IMG/VR virus record: IMGVR_UViG_3300020450_000074
Location: 1-28,495 of that record
Origin: a virus
Direction: 5' to 3' (one strand)
DNA: 28,495 bases
The notes under the pieces were generated by a model, which searched no databases, was not told the origin of the DNA, and saw only the letters and a list, made by a program, of their open reading frames with translations. Position 1 is the first letter of the stretch. Every line of letters starts with the position of its first letter. Positions 24,191 through 28,495 of the stretch are shown here, piece by piece. A program made the position numbers and the translations under genes.

Positions 24191-24434
24191 TGGCCTTCAC
24201 CATCTGATCTAACTTTTCAGCTATCTTTAAATCCGATATCTGTTCTTTTTGATCATCAAATATAATATCATTACTAATAGAACCTGGTGTTCTTCTTCTT
24301 AATCCTTCCCTTAATATATGCTCAGTTAAGCCAGCCATTGACCATCTTTCTTTCTTGGCCTGATGCTTTAGCATATCGTAACAACCCCTTGATAACCGGC
24401 AATAAAAGGGAACTATCTCTATCTCTTTATCCAT
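24177..24434 (-). CDS. Ribbon-helix-helix DNA-binding protein (85 aa), candidate regulator
   Basis: The N-terminal half has one strand 'EIVPFYCRLSRGCYDML' followed by helix KHQAKKERWSMAGLTEHIL and REGLRRR. This is the outline of an Arc/CopG-type ribbon-helix-helix: a strand pairing in the dimer, helix, turn at the 'S' before a second helix. The C-terminal half (IIFDDQKEQISDLKIAEKLD) is acidic and helical. It is the first gene to the left of the divergent control region, so it probably binds that DNA and regulates itself or the recombinase operon. The stop overlaps the nuclease gene by 14 nt. DNA binding is inferred from the fold. Confidence 0.62.
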   Translation of the reverse strand: MDKEIEIVPFYCRLSRGCYDMLKHQAKKERWSMAGLTEHILREGLRRRTPGSISNDIIFDDQKEQISDLKIAEKLDQMVKANDKV

Positions 24435-24472
24435 TTGTATAAAACCTATGAAAATAAATTTACGTCTAGGTC

Positions 24473-24526
24473 TTGTATTTTAGATATCTATCTGATATAT
24501 GTATATAGGTAAGACATAAGTCTTAC
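24473..24526. promoter_or_regulatory. Overlapping divergent promoters with palindromic operator
   Basis: Rightward: TTGTAT (24473-24478), 17 bp, TATATG (24496-24501). Leftward: TATACA (24500-24505, read on the minus strand), 17 bp, TAAAAT (24477-24482). The two promoters therefore overlap over most of their length. Just beyond lies the palindrome GTAAGACATAAGTCTTAC (24509-24526; 7-bp arms, 4-nt centre), at the expected start of the rightward transcript and just upstream of the leftward -35. A 10-bp palindrome TAGATATCTA (24481-24490) lies between the hexamers. This is the form of a regulated two-way switch. The promoter strengths are guesses. Confidence 0.45.
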
Positions 24527-24554
24527 ATCGGTAATAAAAAAAAAGGGCAAACTA

Positions 24555-24722
24555 ATGTGGAAGATTACAAATATTGGTGAGTGGAAAGTTTACAAAGGTG
24601 ATGCACCTGGTAGTGCTTGGAAGTGGGTTGCAATGCATGAGGATAAAGTCATTGATACATTTCCTACTAAAAAGAAGGCAATGGAATTTGTCGCACAATA
24701 TATACAAGAAGGAGCAAAGTAA
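24555..24722 (+). CDS. Small protein of unknown function (55 aa), first rightward gene
   Basis: ATG 24555 opens 55 codons ending in TAA at 24720-24722, which overlaps the ATG of the recombinase by one base (TAATG). The sequence starts MWKITNIGEWKVYKGDAPGS, has AWKWVAMHEDKVIDTFPTKK and ends with a helix KAMEFVAQYIQEGAK. A beta sheet followed by one helix and the aromatic-rich first half resemble a small beta-beta-beta-alpha domain; no family is recognised. The upstream site is only AGGG, 8 nt before the ATG. Its position as the first gene of the rightward operon and its coupling to the recombinase suggest a regulator or excision partner, but that is only a suggestion. Confidence 0.6.
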   Translation: MWKITNIGEWKVYKGDAPGSAWKWVAMHEDKVIDTFPTKKKAMEFVAQYIQEGAK

Positions 24723-25474
24723 TGAGGGTTAAGAATACTGCCGGTCAAGAACATACTGGTATCTATTGTGCCTATGTAAGGGTATCGACAGACAGTCAGG
24801 ATGTTGCCAGGCAAGAGATGGAGATCAAGAAGTGGCTCAATGGTGGTGATCACCAGGTCATGTGGTTTAGGGAAGAGGGTGTCTCAGGTAAAATTTCACC
24901 TTCAAAAAGACCTGAGCTATCTAAATGTATTGAGACTGCCAAGGTTAACAAGGCTACTATCATTGTAGCTGACCTGGAAAGATTCAGTCGTAGGATGCAA
25001 GATACACTGGACTTCTTTGAAGAGAAGCTGGAGAAGGGCAAGATCAAGTTTGTTGTCTGCAATGAGCCTGAGATATCCGAAAGCTGGGAAAGGTTCTCTA
25101 TGAAAGCTTACTTTGGTGCTATGGAAAGACGTAGGATAGCTGATAGAACTAAGTCAGGTCTTACCAAGATCAAGGAAGAGCTAAGACAAAAGGGTAAGTA
25201 TCAAACCAGGTCAGGCCGTACTATTACTAAGCTTGGCATCCATGATCATATGGATAAGGCAAGAGCTAGGGCTGGTGAAGTTGTAAAGGCTGAGAGTGAT
25301 GGTTTTGCTCAGATTGTAGGACCTACTATCCAGGCCCTTCTGAACTCAGGCATGACTTATAGAGAAGTCGCAATCAACTTAAATCAAATAGGTACAACAA
25401 CTGCAAGAGGTGGTGAGTGGTATGCTTCTACAGTTCGTAACGTCATCAAAAGATTGGAGAGTATGAATGAATAA
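24722..25474 (+). CDS. Serine recombinase (resolvase/invertase family)
   Basis: 250 residues. The catalytic domain has AYVRVSTDSQD (17-27) with Arg20 and nucleophile Ser22, GVSGK (53-57), the arginine block ADLERFSRR (83-91), and the long E helix 'AYFGAMERRRIADRTKSGLT' (129-148). The C-terminal part has 'NSGMTYREVAINLNQIGTTT' then ARGGEWYASTVRNVIKR, the DNA-binding helix-turn-helix of the recombinase family. It is longer than simple resolvases (~185 aa) and much shorter than large serine integrases (~500 aa). It could integrate and excise the phage, resolve dimers or invert a segment; no paired inverted sites were seen near the fibre genes. Integration is plausible because no tyrosine integrase is present. 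Confidence 0.9.
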   Translation: MRVKNTAGQEHTGIYCAYVRVSTDSQDVARQEMEIKKWLNGGDHQVMWFREEGVSGKISPSKRPELSKCIETAKVNKATIIVADLERFSRRMQDTLDFFEEKLEKGKIKFVVCNEPEISESWERFSMKAYFGAMERRRIADRTKSGLTKIKEELRQKGKYQTRSGRTITKLGIHDHMDKARARAGEVVKAESDGFAQIVGPTIQALLNSGMTYREVAINLNQIGTTTARGGEWYASTVRNVIKRLESMNE

Positions 25475-25994
25475 AAAACAATTACAAAATTATCTTGATA
25501 TGGAAATGTCTAAAGTATTGTGTCAGCTTGAGCTTAATATATACCAGGGAAGGCAAGATCGATTGACAACAAAAATACAAAGATATTTTAACTCAACTCC
25601 TCTAAGAAATGCTTTCAATAGAATTGTAACTTACTCTTACATCGTAAACGAGTTTTACACTATATCATGTGTAGCTGATCAACTCAGGACAACAAGACAA
25701 TCAATCTCAAACATGGTCGAAGAGTGTGAAGCTGAAGGCTGGATAGAAGTTGAGAGATCGCCTAATCGTGTTGCATTTAAAGGCACTCAAGAACTTTATG
25801 ATGGGTTCTTATCCTATCTAGAACACCGAAAAGAATTAGCCAGGGATGTGACCAAAGGCAAATGGAATGATCTTACAAGACTAGCCGAATTAGTGGAAAG
25901 TCACTTTACAGTATATGCTAATTTGAGTGACAAACCACATGACATTGATAATCATTCGCAAAATGATAATGTCATAAATAAGGAGATGTCATGA
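25467..25994 (+). CDS. Winged helix-turn-helix protein (MarR-like), candidate regulator
   Basis: 175 residues. The central part forms a winged helix: 'YTISCVADQLRTTRQSISNM' (about 62-81) is the helix-turn-helix with recognition helix at TTRQSISNM, then VEECEAEGWIEVERSPNRVAF is the second helix plus wing. The flanks are helical and polar: an N-terminal KKQLQNYLDMEMSKVLCQLE and a C-terminal 'HRKELARDVTKGKWNDLTRL'. It resembles MarR-type regulators in layout. It overlaps the recombinase by 8 nt and the next gene by 4 nt (ATGA). It is a candidate lysogeny repressor or activator acting on the palindrome upstream. There is no direct evidence of its target. Confidence 0.62.
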   Translation: MNKKQLQNYLDMEMSKVLCQLELNIYQGRQDRLTTKIQRYFNSTPLRNAFNRIVTYSYIVNEFYTISCVADQLRTTRQSISNMVEECEAEGWIEVERSPNRVAFKGTQELYDGFLSYLEHRKELARDVTKGKWNDLTRLAELVESHFTVYANLSDKPHDIDNHSQNDNVINKEMS

Positions 25995-26389
25995 AAGAAA
26001 AGTTTGGCAAAATATTAGAAACCAGGATCAAGAAAATTGGCAAAAGAAATATCAACGGCCATAATATTGCAGACTTGTTTCCAACTTTGACCGGGCCACA
26101 ACGAGAGAAGGTGGCAAGGGCAGTGCTGAATCACGAACACTACATGCACTACAAAGGAGCTAAGACGGCAGTCAGATTGACCATCCCTATTGTTGATAGG
26201 AAAACTATTCGCAATGCTTCCCAGGAACTAAAACAACTGTCCAAGACCCTACAAACTATTCAGCGAGATACTAGCAAGTCAGTATTTCAAAGATGCCTTG
26301 ATGCACAAGATGCTATTACCAGGGCTAACTTTAGTATAAAGTCTAGGTCAGACTTCATGTTTTTATACGGCATACATGGGCTAAGATAA
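25991..26389 (+). CDS. Hypothetical basic protein (132 aa)
   Basis: No family is recognised. The protein is strongly basic and mostly helical: KEKFGKILETRIKKIGKRNI at the N-terminus, 'LTGPQREKVARAVLNHEHYM' in the centre and 'RNASQELKQLSKTLQTIQRD' further on, ending in a more hydrophobic FMFLYGIHGLR. The helical, Arg/Lys-rich character suits a nucleic-acid or protein-binding partner of the regulator before it. ATGA overlap with the upstream gene and TAATG overlap with the next frame indicate coupled translation. Confidence 0.5.
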   Translation: MKEKFGKILETRIKKIGKRNINGHNIADLFPTLTGPQREKVARAVLNHEHYMHYKGAKTAVRLTIPIVDRKTIRNASQELKQLSKTLQTIQRDTSKSVFQRCLDAQDAITRANFSIKSRSDFMFLYGIHGLR

Positions 26390-26451
26390 TGAATAGTAAA
26401 CCTAACAATAACAAACGACTAAAAATAGAATTACTACATTTAGGTGGTGTT

Positions 26452-26480
26452 TTGACACATACTTCTAAGGGTAGTACAAG
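26452..26480 (+). promoter_or_regulatory. Sigma70-like promoter in front of the recombination operon
   Basis: TTGACA (26452-26457, perfect -35) is followed after exactly 17 bp by TACAAG (26475-26480, 4 of 6 matches to the -10). Transcription would begin near 26487. The AAGGAG ribosome binding site at about 26495-26502 and ATG 26509 then follow in normal order. The site lies in a frame that is open but has no protein-like features, so the region is more probably a regulatory gap than coding. Confidence 0.5.
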
Positions 26481-26508
26481 AAAACCATTATTAAGAAGGA
26501 GATATAAT

Positions 26509-26760
26509 ATGGTTAGTAAACAAACACTTAGCGAGAAGAGCCGTTATAGATATAACAGTTTGTCGCATAATATATATATTGGAAGAGGTATAATCAGTGA
26601 GTTTTTGCACAACCATCCAGCTTTTGTAAGCACACTGATGGTCCTAGGTACTATCCTAGCATCTATCTTTACGTTGGTCTACATCTATTACCTACTACAT
26701 TTTGTATGTCTAATTGATGATGCATGCTTCACTCAAAATTTTGGAGTGATCAATGGCTAA
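26509..26760 (+). CDS. Small single-span membrane protein (83 aa)
   Basis: I chose ATG 26509 because it follows AAGGAGATATAAT, a near-ideal ribosome binding site, and because a good promoter lies just upstream; an in-frame ATG at 26389 would add 40 basic residues without a clear site. Residues 1-37 are polar and basic. 'FVSTLMVLGTILASIFTLVY' and IYYLLHFVCLI (about 39-69) form one long or two short membrane helices, with a short tail containing DDACFTQNF. No family is recognised. The stop overlaps the exonuclease gene by 8 nt. A membrane protein before a recombination operon is unusual; an inhibitor of a host process or superinfection exclusion protein is one possibility, without evidence. Confidence 0.58.
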   Translation: MVSKQTLSEKSRYRYNSLSHNIYIGRGIISEFLHNHPAFVSTLMVLGTILASIFTLVYIYYLLHFVCLIDDACFTQNFGVING

Positions 26761-27679
26761 ATATTCAGATGATACTAAGGAGCTAGGTGCTTCAAGAGTG
26801 CCAGCTATAGTTTTGGGTCAGACTAAATTTTCTACTAACGAAAGAGAGAGACAAAAAACTATTCATGCAAGACAAGGTATTCCTACCATTGAATCTGACT
26901 TTGCACAAGATGCAAAGGAAAGAGGTAACTACCTAGAAGAAGCAATTATAGTTTGGTCAATAGACAAGCTTGCCAAGATAGGTGAGGGTGTTGCTGATGT
27001 CAGGGTGCATGATGTCACTGATGGACATAGGATACCGGACCTGGGACTGTGTGCATCTCTAGATGCTATGGTGCAGATAGATGGTGAGATCACAATGCAA
27101 GACCCTCAGACTAAAGGTCACATGATCCTTACTGGTATGGGTGCATTGGAGATTAAAACCACAAACTCAGATGACTTTCCTAGGGCTGACCAGGTCATAC
27201 AACTTCAGACACAATTGCTTTGCAGTGGGTTGAAGTGGGGCATCATTGCTATCTTTGGGAAATCACAAAGACTAAACCTTGTACCTTACAAAGCTGATCA
27301 AGAACTTCATGCTATCATTATGGAAAAGGTCAGTGAGTTTTGGCAGAAGGTTGACTTGGATGAACCATATCCACCATTAGATAATGGTAAACCCTACACC
27401 ATAAACCTAGACCATCTACAAACTAAGAATGAAGTTATTCGTATAGCTATGGACTGGGCCAAGGCTGATGCTGAGGTAAGGGAATGGTCAACTACCAGGC
27501 AAGAATGCCAGGAAGCATTGGAGCTTGTTATGGAAGAAAATGATGCCGAGATAGCTGAGATAGGGGAGTACAGAATACTCAATCCTATCGTCAAAAGAAA
27601 AGCACAACCGGAAAAGACAGTGCCAGCTAAGGAAGCATCTTGGTACAGAAAATTTAAAATTGAAAAGAAGGAGAACTAA
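26753..27679 (+). CDS. YqaJ-type recombination exonuclease
   Basis: 308 residues. The active site follows the YqaJ/lambda-exonuclease pattern: Glu62/Glu63 in GNYLEEAIIVW, Asp104 in LGLCASLDAMV, and Glu133-x-Lys135 in GALEIKTTNSDDFP, followed by the Gln-rich QVIQLQTQLLCSG helix that contacts DNA. These enzymes degrade one strand of double-stranded DNA ends to make 3' single-stranded tails, which the annealing protein coats. The gene lies directly before the RecT-type gene, the usual pairing. A TTGGAG site is 7 nt before ATG 26753. The C-terminal part (about 245-308) is charged and may bind the partner. Its role is in genome replication and repair through recombination. Confidence 0.88.
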   Translation: MAKYSDDTKELGASRVPAIVLGQTKFSTNERERQKTIHARQGIPTIESDFAQDAKERGNYLEEAIIVWSIDKLAKIGEGVADVRVHDVTDGHRIPDLGLCASLDAMVQIDGEITMQDPQTKGHMILTGMGALEIKTTNSDDFPRADQVIQLQTQLLCSGLKWGIIAIFGKSQRLNLVPYKADQELHAIIMEKVSEFWQKVDLDEPYPPLDNGKPYTINLDHLQTKNEVIRIAMDWAKADAEVREWSTTRQECQEALELVMEENDAEIAEIGEYRILNPIVKRKAQPEKTVPAKEASWYRKFKIEKKEN

Positions 27680-27680
27680 T

Positions 27681-28495
27681 ATGACATTACCAACTTTAAA
27701 TCCAACTAACATGACAGAAGCTATGGAGTTCTCTAAGTTTCTAGCATCGTCTACTCACATTCCAAAAGACTTCCAGGGCAATCCCAATAATATCTTGGTA
27801 GCTATTCAGTGGGGATATGAGATTGGCCTAGCACCTATGCAAGCTCTTCAGAATATTGCAGTCATAAATGGTAGGCCGTCACTATGGGGTGATTCAATGA
27901 TTGCAGTTTGCAAGGCACATCCTGATTGGAGAGGTATCAGTGAGACTTATATCGAAGAAGAAGATAAAGCAGTATGTCTGGTCAAAAGAAATGTGCATGG
28001 TGAGATAGAAGAAACGAGGTCTGAGTTCTCATATAAGGATGCACAACGAGCTAACCTTACGAACAAACCTGGTCCTTGGAAGAACTATCCTAAAAGAATG
28101 CTGCAACTTAGGGCTAGGGGCTTTGCTTTGAGGGATGCATTTCCGGATGCCATCAAAGGATTGATCACTGCTGAGGAAGCACAAGATTACCCTGAAAAAA
28201 AAGAGCCTAGGAACGTCACTGATAGCGATAACGATACCAACATGATTGATGATATCAAAAAACAAGTTAAGTCGCTGGAGAAGGCTGAAACAGACGTTAA
28301 ATACATAATGCATTTTATCGGTGATCATCAGCCCATTGTTTACAGTAATCCAAGTGATTTCATCCTAAAATTTTCAGATACCCTAGATAAAATTACCAAG
28401 CTAGACAAACCTGGTGACATGAAGAAAAACTTCTTTAGGGATTTAAGACAAAAAAATTCTGAGACTATTTCCAAGCTTGATCCATTGGAGCAATC
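27681..28495 (+). CDS. recT: RecT-type single-strand annealing protein (partial, runs off the window)
   Basis: ATG 27681 follows AAGGAG 9 nt upstream and one base after the exonuclease stop; 271 codons are visible and the C-terminus is missing. The N-terminal part has 'ILVAIQWGYEIGLAPMQALQ' and NIAVINGRPSLWGDSM; the core has 'TNKPGPWKNYPKRMLQLRAR' followed by GFALRDAFPDAIKGLITAEEA. These are signatures of RecT-family proteins (GPW...YP.RM.Q.RA...a.RdaFPd). The later part is acidic and polar. It anneals complementary strands exposed by the exonuclease and may pair strands during replication or repair of phage DNA. Together with the exonuclease it forms a Red-like system. Confidence 0.88.
   Translation, partial: MTLPTLNPTNMTEAMEFSKFLASSTHIPKDFQGNPNNILVAIQWGYEIGLAPMQALQNIAVINGRPSLWGDSMIAVCKAHPDWRGISETYIEEEDKAVCLVKRNVHGEIEETRSEFSYKDAQRANLTNKPGPWKNYPKRMLQLRARGFALRDAFPDAIKGLITAEEAQDYPEKKEPRNVTDSDNDTNMIDDIKKQVKSLEKAETDVKYIMHFIGDHQPIVYSNPSDFILKFSDTLDKITKLDKPGDMKKNFFRDLRQKNSETISKLDPLEQ

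Noticed and set aside
26389-26508. N-terminal 40 codons of the small membrane protein
   Set aside because: A perfect -35, a fair -10 and an excellent ribosome binding site within this stretch point to ATG 26509 as the start, although TAATG coupling at 26389 keeps the longer form possible.
27488-27712. Minus-strand frame over the exonuclease end and RecT start
   Set aside because: It is antisense to two well-supported genes and has no translation signals.
1-28495. tRNA genes or a host attachment site
   Set aside because: No cloverleaf-like sequence or tRNA fragment was recognised by eye; a dedicated tRNA search was not possible here.

Overview
The window is about 28.5 kb of a tailed-phage (or prophage) genome with T7-like, podovirus-type virion genes. 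It is AT-rich and almost fully coding. The virion genes read like those of marine podoviruses of alphaproteobacteria (the HMO-2011/pelagiphage sort): gp8-like portal, gp11/gp12-like tail tube proteins, a gp13/GNAT-like protein, a T7-type fibre N-terminus and a LamG/SPRY adhesin. That host assignment is inference from family resemblance and base composition; no host gene is present. Both ends are cut inside genes.

Layout. From 24434 down to 1 all genes lie on the minus strand; from 24555 to the right end all lie on the plus strand, so 24435-24554 is a divergent control region. Reading down the minus strand: a ribbon-helix-helix protein, a DUF1064-type nuclease, a C5-cytosine methyltransferase and a winged-helix replication-initiator-like protein; then a 153-bp gap with a perfect -10 box and a GC-rich hairpin; a small unknown gene, a small terminase-like protein, a PP-loop (PAPS-reductase-like) ATPase and the large terminase; a GNAT/gp13-like protein, three small proteins (one a zinc ribbon), portal, Bbp19-like protein, scaffold, capsid and decoration-like protein; tail tube proteins A and B, four internal-virion-type proteins, tail fibre, a large lectin-like adhesin, a tail assembly chaperone, and three tiny genes at the left end that include a holin-like membrane protein.

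The plus strand carries a 55-aa protein, a serine recombinase, a winged-helix regulator, an unknown protein, a small membrane protein with its own promoter, a YqaJ-type exonuclease and the start of a RecT-type annealing protein. The recombinase and divergent switch-like region suggest a temperate phage. The exonuclease and RecT form a two-component recombination module.

The most interesting items are: (1) three ACAAC...GTTGT inverted repeats beside an AT-rich tract inside the initiator gene, which looks like a lambda-style origin within the initiator; (2) a 240-codon open second frame inside the methyltransferase gene with protein-like repeated motifs; (3) the overlapping divergent promoters with a 7-bp-arm palindrome; (4) a GC-rich hairpin just upstream of the terminase block; (5) the PP-loop enzyme with several cysteines placed between the terminase subunits. 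Five small genes were found by reading the sequence: 192-347, 347-460, 17692-17838, 24555-24722 and the partial gene at 1-187.
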